DNA of 64,000 nt from Elainella sp. Prado103 (GTDB lineage Bacteria > Cyanobacteriota > Cyanobacteriia > Elainellales > Elainellaceae). The translations under genes were made by a program, and so were the position numbers. Position 1 is the first letter of the stretch, and the number at the start of each line of letters is the position of its first letter. The notes beneath the pieces are model-generated. The model did not search any database and was not told where the DNA came from. It saw only the letters and a list, made by a program, of their open reading frames with translations. This document shows positions 44,935-54,890 of the stretch, piece by piece. The DNA is taken from contig JALOOM010000001.1 of NCBI GenBank assembly GCA_025454395.1, forward strand, positions 1-64,000. The letters are read 5' to 3'.

Positions 44935-47007
44935 ATGCCTGCGCTTGCGAATCCTTCCATCAGCAGCCCTGCTCTCAGTGCCTTTCCCCTCACGGCGGTA
45001 GTAGGGCAGGCCGCGATCAAATTAGCCTTACTGCTAGCGGCGGTTGATCCAGGCTTGGGCGGCGTAGTAATTGCTGGACGCAGGGGCACGGCCAAATCGG
45101 TGATGGCGCGGGCGATCCACGCTTTACTGCCGCCGATCGAAGTCATCCAGGGATCTTGCTGCAATTGCGATCCGACCCGCCCGTCGGAATGGGATGATGA
45201 GACAATCGAGCGATTTCAAGATTGCTCTCTGGAGAATCTGCCGACCGAGATCATGCCATCTCCCTTTATCCAGGTGCCGCTAGGGGTTACGGAAGACCGG
45301 CTGCTGGGATCGGTGGATGTGGCCCAGTCGATCAAACGGGGCGAAACCGTCTTTCAACCCGGACTGTTGGCCGAAGCCCATCGAGGGGTGCTCTACATCG
45401 ATGAAATCAACCTGCTAGATGATCAGACCGCCAATCTGCTGTTGGGATCGCTCACCGAAGGACGCAACCAAATCGAGCGGGAAGGCATCAGCTTTCAACA
45501 CCCCTGCAAACCCTTGTTGATCGCCACCTACAACCCGGAAGAAGGCGATCTGCGAGAACATTTGCTCGATCGAATTGCCATTGCCCTCTCGGCCGATGCG
45601 GTGCTGGGGCTGGATGAACGGGTGCAGGCGGTGGATCAAGCCACCCAGTTTGCCGAGTCGCCGCAAACCTTTTTAGAACAATATGCCGAAGATACAGACG
45701 GACTGAGAACCCAGATTTTGCTGGCGCGGGAATGGCTGAAGGAAGTGCAGATTTCAGCCGATCAAATTGCCTACCTGGTGAATGAGGCGATCCGGGGCGG
45801 CGTGCAAGGGCATCGGGCTGAACTGTTCGCGGTGCGGGTGGCTAAAGCTCATGCAGCCTTGGATGGCCGGAATGCCGTGATCGCCGATGATCTGCGCCGT
45901 GCAGTGGAGCTGGTGATCGTGCCGCGATCGACGATCATCCAAACTCCCCCTGACGAAATGCAGCCACCACCGCCACCGCCGCCACCCCAGAGCCAGGAGG
46001 AACCGCCCCCAGAAGACGAGCCGGATGAGCCGGACGAGGAGGATCAGGACGATCAGGACGATCAGGAAGAGGAGCCGCCTCAAGAGCCGCCCAGCGTGCC
46101 GGAAGAGTTTGTGTTTGATCCAGAAGGGGTAATTCTTGATCCAACGGTGCTCTACTTTGCTCAAATGGCTAACCGGCAGGGTAAATCTGGAGCCCGTAAC
46201 ATCATCTTCTCGGAGGATCGAGGACGCTATATTAAGCCGATCCTGCCCCGTGGGCCGGTGCGTCGCATTGCGGTGGATGCGACCTTGCGAGCGGCCGCTC
46301 CCTACCAAAAAGCCAGAAAACAGCGACAAGAGCAGCGGCAGGGCACATCTCGTCGGGTCTATGTAGAGCAGGGCGATCTACGCGCCAAACGCTTAGCTCG
46401 TAAAGCTGGATCGCTGATCGTGTTTGTGGTGGATGCCTCTGGATCAATGGCGTTGAACCGAATGCAGTCTGCCAAAGGAGCCGTGCTGCGCTTACTCACA
46501 GAGGCTTACGAAAACCGCGATCAGGTGTCCTTGATTCCGTTCCGGGGCGAACAAGCCGAGGTGCTGCTGCCCCCTACCCGATCGATTACTTCTGCCCGTC
46601 GTCGCTTAGAGCGCATGCCCTGTGGTGGTGGATCGCCCTTAGCCCACGGTTTAACCCAGGCGGTGCGAGTCGGTATGAACGCACGGCAATCCGGTGACAT
46701 CGGGCAGGTAATGATCATCGCGATCACCGACGGCCGCGGCAATATTCCCCTGGCCCGATCGCTGGGGGAACCCATGCCGGAAGGTGAGAAACCCGATATT
46801 AAAGCCGAACTGCTCGACATTGCGGGCAAAATTCGCCTCACTGGTTTCCAGCTTTTAGTGATCGATACCGAAAATAAGTTTGTCTCTACCGGCTTCGCCA
46901 AAGAAATCGCCAAGCAGGCAGGCGGCAAATATTATCACTTGCCCAAAGCCAACGATCAGGCGATCGCTGCCATGGCACGCGGGGCCCTGCAAGATGCCAA
47001 GCGCTAA
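44935..47007 (+). CDS. chlD: Magnesium chelatase subunit D
   Basis: Subunit of the chelatase that inserts Mg2+ into protoporphyrin IX, the first committed step of chlorophyll synthesis. An AAA+ module holds GRRGTAKS (Walker A) and [26 protein letters not shown] proline-rich, acidic linker ([20 protein letters not shown]) follows, and then a von Willebrand A domain with the MIDAS motif [12 protein letters not shown] near residue 500. From 44935 the protein has 690 residues, close to the family. An upstream in-frame ATG at 44890 would add 15. It is divergent from valS. Confidence 0.96.
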   Translation: MPALANPSISSPALSAFPLTAVVGQAAIKLALLLAAVDPGLGGVVIAGRRGTAKSVMARAIHALLPPIEVIQGSCCNCDPTRPSEWDDETIERFQDCSLENLPTEIMPSPFIQVPLGVTEDRLLGSVDVAQSIKRGETVFQPGLLAEAHRGVLYIDEINLLDDQTANLLLGSLTEGRNQIEREGISFQHPCKPLLIATYNPEEGDLREHLLDRIAIALSADAVLGLDERVQAVDQATQFAESPQTFLEQYAEDTDGLRTQILLAREWLKEVQISADQIAYLVNEAIRGGVQGHRAELFAVRVAKAHAALDGRNAVIADDLRRAVELVIVPRSTIIQTPPDEMQPPPPPPPPQSQEEPPPEDEPDEPDEEDQDDQDDQEEEPPQEPPSVPEEFVFDPEGVILDPTVLYFAQMANRQGKSGARNIIFSEDRGRYIKPILPRGPVRRIAVDATLRAAAPYQKARKQRQEQRQGTSRRVYVEQGDLRAKRLARKAGSLIVFVVDASGSMALNRMQSAKGAVLRLLTEAYENRDQVSLIPFRGEQAEVLLPPTRSITSARRRLERMPCGGGSPLAHGLTQAVRVGMNARQSGDIGQVMIIAITDGRGNIPLARSLGEPMPEGEKPDIKAELLDIAGKIRLTGFQLLVIDTENKFVSTGFAKEIAKQAGGKYYHLPKANDQAIAAMARGALQDAKR

Positions 47008-47190
47008 GGTCTAGCGATGAGAGGCTGGATTAGCTGATCGTTCCGGGATCATTCCGGCCCAATCTGCATCTATCTGCATCTGTCTAGGGTAAGGCAACGA
47101 TCGCGTTGGGCTGCCCAGAATTTTGGCAGACCAGTCTAGACTATAGAAGAATCTGAAGAAGAATCTGAATCCTCCAACCGAAGCCAAGAG

Positions 47191-47967
47191 GTGTCTATGA
47201 ATCCATTGACTCAACTGCTGCATCTCGTCGGATCGGGAGCAGTGGCCTATATTAGTGCGCGGAATTTGCGCGATCGGCAAACCCGCCCTAACGTGCTAGC
47301 AGGCTTTCAGTTGGCAGAAGCTGGTGCCGTGCCGTTTTTATCAGCTTTGTCGGAGCGAGCGAGCACTGAAGGCGATGATTGGCTGGCCGAGAGTTTGGCA
47401 CGCCATGCCCAAGATGAACGGCGGCATAGCCAGATTTTTGCTCACGCCCTCAAGCAACTCAACAAGCAGGTCATCGACTTTAGCCAGGTGCCTGAACGCG
47501 ATGCGGCTGGCAACCCTGACAAACGACGACGCAGCCCGTTTTTTGAAGCCTACTATCGCGGATTTGAGCAGACCGACCTCGCACCGCAAACCATTGACTG
47601 GATGGCGTTTTTCATCAGCACCCACATTTTGGAACTGGATGCCAGTAAAGACTTTGCTCGCATGGCGTTGACTTTACCTGACAGCGATCCGGCCAGCTCT
47701 AACTTGAAGAAGGGCCTACTCAGCATTGCCGAAGATGAAAAACGACATGCTGCTTACCTCTTAGAAGCGGCCCAGCGGCGGTTCTCCTATGCCGCAGTCA
47801 GTCATCAGGTGGATGAATGGCGATCACGCAAAGTAGATGCCTTGATCGCCATGGTGGGTAATCTGGTGCAGCAGGGAGGCGAAAGCCCCTCGTTAGTGCG
47901 GGATGGTGCACCGGTGGATATGGTAGAGGACATGGTAGAGGACACGGCAGAACTGGCAACGGTTTAA
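47191..47967 (+). CDS. Ferritin-like di-iron protein
   Basis: Protein of 258 residues with a four-helix ferritin-like fold. Metal-binding motifs are visible as AEAG (Glu, about 43), ARHAQDERRHSQIF (D-E-x-R-H), HILELDASKD and AEDEKRHAAYL (E-x-x-H). This gives the two ExxH-type halves of a carboxylate-bridged di-iron site. The substrate is unknown. Related fold members include hydroxylases such as MiaE and peroxide-handling rubrerythrins. The tail contains MVEDMVED, matching a 12-bp DNA duplication. It follows chlD on the same strand by about 180 bp, but cotranscription is uncertain. Confidence 0.8.
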   Translation: MSMNPLTQLLHLVGSGAVAYISARNLRDRQTRPNVLAGFQLAEAGAVPFLSALSERASTEGDDWLAESLARHAQDERRHSQIFAHALKQLNKQVIDFSQVPERDAAGNPDKRRRSPFFEAYYRGFEQTDLAPQTIDWMAFFISTHILELDASKDFARMALTLPDSDPASSNLKKGLLSIAEDEKRHAAYLLEAAQRRFSYAAVSHQVDEWRSRKVDALIAMVGNLVQQGGESPSLVRDGAPVDMVEDMVEDTAELATV

Positions 47968-48210
47968 GCTTGGTGCGATCTGGTTTTCATATCCCAAAGG
48001 AGTGCAAAGCATGGCTCTGCTGTGGGGAAAGAAAACGGTTGAACAATTTGGAAGCCTGGACAGCGCGTTCTCCCGTTCGATCGTTTGGCAGCATAGAAAA
48101 ATGGTTGAACAATTTGCCTCGTTTTCGGTGGTCGCTCAGTCCAATTTAGTGATAAAACGGTTGAACAATTCCTCAAAGCTTTACCCAAAGCAGCTTTCAA
48201 ACGCTGCATT
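47968..48210. other. Gap with three GGTTGAACAATT motifs
   Basis: At the broken end of hsdR, GGTTGAACAATT occurs at about 48037, 48103 and 48159, with unrelated sequence between. The motif is too short and too loosely spaced for CRISPR. It may be a remnant of whatever replaced the rest of hsdR. Confidence 0.6.
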
Positions 48211-49182
48211 TTAGACGATAGCTGTTGCCGGATGCTGGATGATTTTTCCGGCGTAGAAAGTCATGGATAGGCTTTTGCCGGAACCCTGGGTATGCCAGAT
48301 CACCCCGGCGCGTTTGTCGCCCTGGGGAGAGACTGCATCGAGGGTGGCGGCGATCGCCTTATTCACGGCATGGTATTGATGGTAGCCTGCCATCTTTTTG
48401 ATGACGGTATCACCATCGACCTCAAACACCATGAAGTAGCGGATCAGGTCGAGGAAGTGAGTGGGTTCAAACACCCCTCGGATGACCACTTCCAGATCGG
48501 GGGTGTTGGGTGGGGCGATGTCGATGCCGTCGATGGTGCGTCAGGGCATGAAGCGTTCGCGGTTGGCGGTGAGGGTGCCAATGCGGGTGGTGAGGCCATC
48601 GGAGATGACCAGGGCTTCGTTGTAGGTGAAGAGGCTGGGGATATCTTTTTTGTAGGTCTGGAGCTGGTTGAAGGCGGCGGCAATGTCGGCGTTTTCGGAT
48701 GCAGCGTTTTTCAGTTCCAGGACGGCGAGGGGGATCCCGTTGATGAAGAGGACAATGTCGGGGCGGCGGTTCTGGTGTTCGATGACGGTGAATTGGTTTA
48801 CGGCTAGCCAGTCGTTGTGGGTGGGGTTGTCCCAGTCGATCAGCCATGCCTGGTCGTGGACGGTACGCTCTCCCTGCTGATAGCTGACGGGCACTCCATC
48901 CACCAGGAGCCGATGGAAACGGCGATTGTTTTCGATCAGGTTTTGGGTTTCGGAGCGGAGCACCTGCCGCACGACTTCATCGAGGGCTTCACCGGGAATC
49001 TGGGGGTTGATCTGCGCCAGGGCGGAACGGAGGCGACCTTCCAGAATCACATCGCCGGGGGTGTTGCGTTCGGCGTTGGGTTCGCCGGGGGCGATGTCGG
49101 ATCCATGCAGGGGGGTATAGCCCAATTCCTCCAGGTAGGACAGGGCCACCTCTTCAACATCTGACTCGGTAAACTTGCTCAT
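48211..49182 (-). pseudogene. hsdR: Type I restriction subunit HsdR, interrupted and truncated
   Basis: The N-terminal part of the type I restriction translocase. The nuclease domain has RRPDIVLFINGIPLAVLELKNA, the PD-(D/E)xK core, followed by FTYNEALVISDG. After RERFMP a TGA at 48541-48543 stands where the family has Trp (MPWRTIDG). The same frame then continues RTIDGIDIAP through FLDLIRYFMVFE to the Walker A HTQGSGKSLSM, and ends at TAA soon after. About two thirds of a normal HsdR (motor and C-terminal domains) is missing. No cleavage-competent enzyme can be made. The frame is otherwise clean, so inactivation looks recent. Confidence 0.9.
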
Positions 49183-49257
49183 GGGCTATTCTGGGGCGCG
49201 GCTTGTCCAGATGGGCTTCTCTCTTAGTCTGGTTGTACGCGATCTCTCCTATCAATG

Positions 49258-49846
49258 TCAGGGGTTATGCAGAATCTGGCGGGCTTCTTTGATGGAGTAA
49301 CCAAAGACATGGGCGGCTAATTCTCCAGAGGGGAGGTGCTGATTCAAGACTTCCGAGTCGCTCAGATAATCTGGGCTATCGACATCATTTTGTTCTGAGC
49401 TGAGGCTGCTACGCCAGAGGTTGATGAACAGACGGCAGCGATTTCTCAAAGCTATTTTCTATTGTTTCGATAACAGATGGGCTATAGCGGTCGAGGAGAA
49501 CGGCTAATCCCTCCTGGTAGAAGATATCTGGATCTGTTTCGTCGTCCAGGATATCTGGGCCAACCAACTGGCCGATTTGAAACCCATGAATGGGAAAGGT
49601 GGATGCCCAGTCTACGCATTCGGCTTCTAAGTATTCACCTCTATACATTGTGCAGAAGCCGTAATAGTAATCCCCCAGGCACAGCAAGCAAAGCACCGAT
49701 TGGCATCGTTCGAGTTCTGTCGAATCCTTGACCAGCCCTGTCTGATTCAGAGTCGTCCAGCTTTACTTGGCCCACTCTAAATCTCCTCCGTAGTACCAGA
49801 CCTTAAAGATTCGCTCGGCAACATGTACTACGTCTTCCCAATCCAT
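49258..49846 (-). pseudogene. Decayed small gene in the restriction island
   Basis: A clear ribosome-binding site (AAGGAGG) and ATG at 49846 start MDWEDVVHVAERIFKVWYYG. After 27 residues a TAA at 49763-49765 intervenes. The same frame then continues for about 115 codons (including DYYYGFCTMYRGEYLEAE and DPDIFYQEGLAVLLDRY) to 49409. An overlapping frame carries on with SPDYLSDSEVLNQHLP and GYSIKEARQIL to 49258, which suggests one frameshift near 49450. I do not recognise the family. It follows the DUF4926 gene by 10 bp, so the two were probably a pair. Confidence 0.6.
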
Positions 49847-49856
49847 CGTCCCTCCT

Positions 49857-50069
49857 TCATGGTTCTGACATCCTTGGGGGGTGCTCGTAAAGTCGCATCA
49901 ACTGGTTCCCGCCCAAGGTTTCCAGGGCATAGGTTTTGCCATGCAGGTCAACAAACTCGACTTCAAAGGCTCCCGGCTCATAGATTTCAACAATCGTGCC
50001 GATCTGCCCCCGGTACAAGTTGAGATCAGGCAAATCTTCAGTTAGGGCAACGACATCTAAACACTTCAT
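49857..50069 (-). CDS. DUF4926 protein
   Basis: Small protein of 70 residues. MKCLDVVALTEDLPDLNLYRGQ and GTIVEIYEPGAFEVEFVDLHG are the complete DUF4926 pattern, a small beta-rich domain. DUF4926 genes usually sit beside another small gene, and the pairing has suggested toxin-antitoxin or immunity-type roles, but no function is established. Here the partner immediately downstream is broken. It lies 15 bp after the 172-residue E-x-K protein gene and may belong to the same transcript. Confidence 0.8.
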   Translation of the reverse strand: MKCLDVVALTEDLPDLNLYRGQIGTIVEIYEPGAFEVEFVDLHGKTYALETLGGNQLMRLYEHPPRMSEP

Positions 50070-50084
50070 TTTCTGATGGGTGAG

Positions 50085-50603
50085 CTACTGAATCAACCCT
50101 TGCGATCGCGCCAATACGTCATTTAGGACAACAACAGAAGTTGGTGACAAATTCCAGGTTTTTACCATAGGTTGGAGAGCTTGTTTGAGCGCATCCTGTA
50201 ACGGTGGTAGCCAGTCTGTTTGATGCCCATTGACAACCAGTATCAAACGAAATTTGGTTGTTTTTAGATCAAGCATTTGAAATGAGTTAGGCAATTCTCC
50301 ACAGGTAGAATGTCGCTTTAGGCAAGTTGCTACACTTAAAGTGAGCGCATTTACCAATTTCTCTCGAATTTCTGCAATAAAGTTATCGAAGTTTGGTTGG
50401 GTTTCAGGACGAGGTGTACTGGATTTTGCCTCAACAATCCAAACTGTGGGATCATTTTGGGAGTGACGAAGCAATAAGAATTCTGCAATCTTCACCCCAT
50501 CCTGAATGCTTTGGTAAGTTTCACACCTTTCAATGTAGAAACAACTTCCTTCTGGATAAGGGCCAAATATCATTCCAGACTCATGAATTGGTTCAGTCGT
50601 CAT
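50085..50603 (-). CDS. Small protein with nuclease-like E-x-K motif
   Basis: Protein of 172 residues, not a family I can name. The N-terminal half has GVKIAEFLLLRHSQ followed by DPTVWIVEAKSSTP. E41, E58 and K60 in a predicted helix-strand-strand setting resemble the PD-(D/E)xK nuclease core. The C-terminal half has a hydrophobic strand (FRLILVVNGHQTDW) and a helical tail. Its ATG overlaps the TGA stop of the upstream ATPase gene (ATGA), the arrangement of tightly coupled two-gene systems. With the ATPase it forms the only intact pair inside the restriction island, so a defence effector role is likely but unproven. Confidence 0.75.
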   Translation of the reverse strand: MTTEPIHESGMIFGPYPEGSCFYIERCETYQSIQDGVKIAEFLLLRHSQNDPTVWIVEAKSSTPRPETQPNFDNFIAEIREKLVNALTLSVATCLKRHSTCGELPNSFQMLDLKTTKFRLILVVNGHQTDWLPPLQDALKQALQPMVKTWNLSPTSVVVLNDVLARSQGLIQ

Positions 50604-51616
50604 TGCAATGCCAGCTCCACCTCTTCTTTATAAAGCTGGATTGACTCGTCAATAATTGGGTTGCTTGGCAAACCTTCCCTTAAATTAAACGTTTTCCAGT
50701 GATCATCCACCGCAGAAATGATTGGAATTGAGAGATTCTCTTTCTTCTGGGAAACAAGAAACAGCTTTTTGATCACAAAGTAAGAATGGCTGGCCATAAA
50801 AAATTGGATTCCAGACTCAGCCAACATGGCAATAATGTCAAGAAACTTCGAAATAGCAGTTGGATGTAGTGCTGATTCTGGTTCGTCAATAAAAATAACC
50901 GAATCTGGATCGAGATAACGATTTCCTAACAAGGTATCAAGAATAGAAATTTTCTTAATTCCTTCTGCCGTTACACCAATTGGAAACTTTTGGTTTCCTT
51001 TCTTAAACTGCCAGCGCCTAGTCTTGTCATCATATTCAATCTTGCCGTCCAGAATCTCATTTAAGTGCTTACGGGATGAAGCAAAGCTTTGGTGGTTTTT
51101 ACCTCGTTGGGGAGGTTGTGTTAATGCTCGTGCTAAATCAACATAGGTATCATCGAAGCCGAAGGTTTTCTCCAGGTCACGAGATTCTAAAATAACTTGA
51201 TACAGGGAGAGAACTTCTTTTGTGGGTAGAAAAATTGAGTTGCTACTCCGGGGGGGAAGGTGATTTTCTAAAGACTGAATATTTCTAGTAGTATCTTTAC
51301 CGAATCCATAGCAGAACTCCTTCCCATCAAAACTGAACCTGAAAGATAGGGGTTCCTCTGCTCCTTTACTTACAAGATCACCAATTTTATCTACTTCAAA
51401 AGTCCAATATAGTTTTTCTGCAAGAATTTCGGAGGCATTGCGCGGCTCGTTCCCTCGCCTGTAGCCTTCTAACGTTCGTATAGCACTATAAAGAGCTTTG
51501 AGCAGAATGGTTTTACCTGTCTCATTACCACCAATAACCAAGTTAATATGGCCCAAGTTGTCACACTTAATATGATGAATTGGCCCAAAGTTTTTAAGTT
51601 CAAAACTGTTTATCAT
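50600..51616 (-). CDS. OLD/RecF-like AAA ATPase
   Basis: ATPase of 338 residues of the ABC-type (SMC/OLD) group. INLVIGGNETGKTILLK is Walker A (G29, K35, T36). SVIFIDEPESALHP near residue 240 is Walker B with the catalytic glutamate. FFMASHSYFVIKKL supplies the H-loop histidine. The middle region is short and lacks a long coiled coil. No TOPRIM domain follows, unlike true OLD proteins. ATPases of this type drive many phage-defence systems by gating a nuclease partner. Its coupled neighbour carries an E-x-K motif. It sits between hsdS and hsdR, where accessory defence genes are commonly found. Confidence 0.85.
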   Translation of the reverse strand: MINSFELKNFGPIHHIKCDNLGHINLVIGGNETGKTILLKALYSAIRTLEGYRRGNEPRNASEILAEKLYWTFEVDKIGDLVSKGAEEPLSFRFSFDGKEFCYGFGKDTTRNIQSLENHLPPRSSNSIFLPTKEVLSLYQVILESRDLEKTFGFDDTYVDLARALTQPPQRGKNHQSFASSRKHLNEILDGKIEYDDKTRRWQFKKGNQKFPIGVTAEGIKKISILDTLLGNRYLDPDSVIFIDEPESALHPTAISKFLDIIAMLAESGIQFFMASHSYFVIKKLFLVSQKKENLSIPIISAVDDHWKTFNLREGLPSNPIIDESIQLYKEEVELALQ

Positions 51617-51670
51617 TAGTCATGTCCAAACTATCGGGTATGATTGCCAGCGATCGCGATATGGATCTCG

Positions 51671-51862
51671 CTAGACAGCAATTTTGGAGATATTACTGAT
51701 TTTAACTAAGTCTCGGCTGTGACTCTGGCTGCTGAACAGTTCAATATTTTCAGATTCAACCAGCCAGGGGGTAAAGCCGATATCTTCGCGCTCCCAATAG
51801 GTGCGAACGTCAATCTTCTCAAGTCTGCCGAGAATGGGCTTGCCGGGAGTGTTGACCATCAC
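51671..51862 (-). pseudogene. N-terminal remnant resembling DUF4268 proteins
   Basis: A 63-residue frame starting GTG at the hsdS stop. ILGRLEKIDVRTYWERED and FTPWLVESENIELFS match the start of DUF4268-type proteins, which are predicted endonuclease-fold proteins of several hundred residues. After about residue 42 the similarity ends, and a short unlike tail reaches a stop. The body of the gene is missing, perhaps removed when the ATPase pair entered. Confidence 0.6.
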
Positions 51863-53226
51863 GCTACCTCCGCCACAATTTTTTCGGCTTCTTTGACGCG
51901 AATCTCACCAGATAGTAGTTTTGGCAGTAGGGCATCACGAGTATTAATAAGAAATTGCTTCTCATTATCATTGAGTGACATTTTCTCAAACAGAGAGCCG
52001 ACAATTGCATCAAACTTTAAGGAGAGATCGGCAGATGGAGTACAAAATCTAAATGCCTGAATTCGTCCTGGGGAGGTGTGTTTTACAGTTGTCCCTGTTG
52101 CACCTGCCAAAATTTCATGTCGATATTCATTAGTGCAAAGCAAGTAATAGAGATATAGCTTTCCAACAGTGGTCTCATTCTTGATAAGAACTTTTCCTAA
52201 TCTCTGATTATGCAAATATCGACATTCTTGTTCTGCTGGGACAATGGCTGGATAACCGAGAGTATCACCAAGCTTACTCAAGTCGGTCATCGTAACAAGT
52301 AAATCCCCCTTGTTAAGTACAAATTCCTCTGGAACTGCTCCAATGTAGTATTTGAGTTTGTCATCTTTGAACCCCCCACCGATCGCAAAATTTCCTGGAG
52401 TTAGAAGAATGTCACCTGGGGGTTGATCACGGAAGAACTCACCTTTGAAAGCGTATCCATGCTTGATATCGATAAAATCACCAAGCATTCTAACCTGCCA
52501 TCCTTTCGGAATCTGCCCGATCGCCCCTCCATCCTCGAACTCATCAGGAAACAGAGCCGCAGTTTCCGCATCCATGCCTGCGGGTTATCGTCCATCCAGC
52601 TTGGCACGGACGGGGTCAAAGTCGATGAACCAGGATTTGAAGAGGGCGCGGGCTATGCCTTCCAATGTCCGGTTCATCTGCTGATTGAGTTCGATTTTAT
52701 CGTCGAGGGAAGAGAGGATGTGGGCGATCGCCTTCTGCTCTTCAAGTGGTGGACGGACAAACTTAAATTCCTTGATCTGACTGCTGCTAATATGTGGAAC
52801 CGCTGTTCCCGTTTGAATGCCTAGCACATGCTGAGTAAACGCCGAACTACCAATGATGTATCGTAAGAATCTTTGATCTAAACGTTCCAAAGTCCTCATT
52901 CGAGCTACTCGTTAAACCAACAAGCAGGGAAGATCTTTCTGAGATAAACAAGCGTACTTCAGCCCAGCCTCAATCCAAGGATGATCCATTGCAACGACAA
53001 TATCACCTGCTTTCAGAAAATAATTTTCAACTCCTTCTAATTCGTTACTTGACCATCGTTTTGCGTTATCCCACCGTAAATAACCTTGAGCAAGATTGTC
53101 TCCTCTTAGAAGTAGGATGTCATGTGGGTCTTCTGTATATCGGGCACTTTTGAAAGGAAAACCTGTTAGCAACTCAACCTCATCCCCAAGAGTTGTCCAG
53201 CACCAGTCATCACACTTCATAGCCAA
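51859..53226 (-). pseudogene. hsdS: Type I specificity subunit HsdS with two in-frame TAA codons
   Basis: One continuous frame of about 455 codons with the normal two-half HsdS layout. Target-recognition domain 1 begins [21 protein letters not shown], the central conserved region has FKFVRPPLEEQKAIAHILSS and ELNQQMNRTLEGIARALFKS, TRD2 begins IPKGWQVRMLGDFIDIKHGY, and the end is RDALLPKLLSGEIRV. TAA at 52912-52914 falls after LPCLLV, and TAA at 52582-52584 falls after KLDGR. Both stand where relatives have Gln (LVQRVA and GRQPAGMD), so each is a CAA-to-TAA change. No frameshift is seen. The start overlaps the hsdM end by 17 bp. Confidence 0.9.
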
Positions 53227-54700
53227 GTCCCTTCAGGTTGAGCCGAATTGCCTTCTTTAAACGTGCCGATTCCTTAAATTGCTCCTCCAACTTTGCCGTC
53301 AACCGTTGCATCTTCTCCTCAAACTGCTCATCGTCATCCTCCGCTTCCTCCGCCCCCACATAGCGCCCCGGAGTCAGCACATACCCATGGGATTGAATTT
53401 CCTCCAACGTTGCGCTCTTGCAAAACCCTGGCACATCGGCATAGGTGCCCACTCCTGGCTCCCCGCGCCATGCGTGATAGGTATCGGCAATCCGTGCCAG
53501 TTCTTCTTCCGATAGCTCCCGGTGGGTGCGATCGATCAACCCCCCCAGCTTGCGGGCATCAATAAACAACGTCTCACCCCGGCGATCGCGCAATGCCTTA
53601 AATCCCTTGGCTCCCACCACGCTCTGCTTATTCCGCGTCACAAACCACAAACAGGCGGGAATCTGCGTCGTGTAAAACAACTGCCCCGGCAGCGCAATCA
53701 TGCAATCCACCAGATCCGCTTCAATGATCGCCCTGCGAATCTCCCCTTCCCCCGACTGGTTAGAACTCATCGAGCCATTCGCCAACACAAACCCTGCAAT
53801 CCCATTCGGCGCGAGGTGATGGATCATGTGCTGCACCCAGCCATAGTTAGCATTGCCCTTTGGCGGCGTGCCGTACTGCCAGCGCACATCTTCAGCCAAC
53901 GACCCATTCCACCAATCGCTGATATTAAACGGCGGATTGGCCAGGATGTAGTCTGCCTTTAAGTCTTTGTGCAGGTCATTGGTAAAACTGTCTGCTTGCC
54001 GGTCTCCAATATTGCCATCAATCCCCCGAATCGCCAGGTTCATCAAACACAGCCGCCGCGTCGTCGGGTTCGACTCCTGCCCATAAATGGCAATGTCGCC
54101 CTTGCGCCCCCCGTGCGCCTCCACAAACTTCTCCGACTGCACAAACATCCCACCCGACCCACAGCAGGGGGCATAGATCCGCCCTTTGTAGGGTTCAATC
54201 ATGGCAACCAGCAGCTTCACCACCGACTGCGGCGTATAAAACTCCCCGCCCTCCTTGCCTTCCTTCTCCGCAAACTGCCCCAGAAAACACTCATACACCC
54301 GCCCCAGAATATCCTTCGATCGACTGGAAGAATCTCCCAATCCTAGGGTGCTAATCAGGTCGATCAGTTCCCCCAACCGCTGCTTATCGAGATCCGGTCG
54401 GGCATACTGAATCGGCAATCCCCCCTTCAGGCGTGGGGTCTCCTGCTCGGTCGCCAGCATCGCCTCATCAATCAGCTTGCCGATCGTCGGCTGCTTGGCG
54501 TTTGCCTGGATATGCGACCACCGTGCCTCCTTCGGCACCCAAAACACATTCATCCCCAGATACTCATCCCGGTCTTCTGGATCGGTATAGTCGGTTTCTT
54601 GCCGGGCTGCCAAGTCATCGTAGAGTTCCTGGAACGCATCTGAGATGTACTTGAGGAAAATTAGCCCCAGCGCAACATGCTTGTACTCAGCAGCATCCAT
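53210..54700 (-). CDS. hsdM: Type I DNA methyltransferase subunit HsdM
   Basis: N6-adenine methylase subunit of 496 residues. [15 protein letters not shown] introduces the SAM-binding region, motif I is [15 protein letters not shown], and motif IV is [13 protein letters not shown]. The helical N-terminal domain begins abruptly at [15 protein letters not shown]. Relatives have about 20-30 residues before this point, and an in-frame TAG blocks extension, so the N-terminus may be clipped. Motif I has Ala where Asp is common. The frame is otherwise intact. With HsdS interrupted, methylation by this locus is doubtful. Confidence 0.9.
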   Translation of the reverse strand: MDAAEYKHVALGLIFLKYISDAFQELYDDLAARQETDYTDPEDRDEYLGMNVFWVPKEARWSHIQANAKQPTIGKLIDEAMLATEQETPRLKGGLPIQYARPDLDKQRLGELIDLISTLGLGDSSSRSKDILGRVYECFLGQFAEKEGKEGGEFYTPQSVVKLLVAMIEPYKGRIYAPCCGSGGMFVQSEKFVEAHGGRKGDIAIYGQESNPTTRRLCLMNLAIRGIDGNIGDRQADSFTNDLHKDLKADYILANPPFNISDWWNGSLAEDVRWQYGTPPKGNANYGWVQHMIHHLAPNGIAGFVLANGSMSSNQSGEGEIRRAIIEADLVDCMIALPGQLFYTTQIPACLWFVTRNKQSVVGAKGFKALRDRRGETLFIDARKLGGLIDRTHRELSEEELARIADTYHAWRGEPGVGTYADVPGFCKSATLEEIQSHGYVLTPGRYVGAEEAEDDDEQFEEKMQRLTAKLEEQFKESARLKKAIRLNLKGLGYEV

Positions 54701-54890
54701 GTGACCGTTAATAGCGGCTTCAGTGGTCAGCCTGTTGTGGAAAAAGCGGCGATCACTGCTAGCCTAACCGAACTTGTTTATCCCATTCACTTCTTTGACT
54801 TTGCAGCCCTACGAGCAGTTGTACTTTCAATGTTGTACTTTCAATGTTGCACTTTCAATACAGTTGCCACATCCTCTACTGCAATTAAAA

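Noticed and set aside
45754-46329. A 191-codon minus-strand frame opposite chlD
   Set aside because: It is antisense to the acidic proline-rich linker of chlD, which keeps the reverse frame open by composition.
48036-48172. Three spaced GGTTGAACAATT motifs as a CRISPR array
   Set aside because: The repeated part is only 12-14 bp, spacings differ (about 66 and 55 bp) and no cas gene is near.
48211-49182. Frameshift between the two hsdR pieces
   Set aside because: The codon phase is the same on both sides of 48541, so a single TGA in place of Trp explains the break without a frameshift.
53279-54346. Plus-strand frames opposite hsdM
   Set aside because: They mirror the GC-skewed third positions of hsdM and show no independent motif or start signal.
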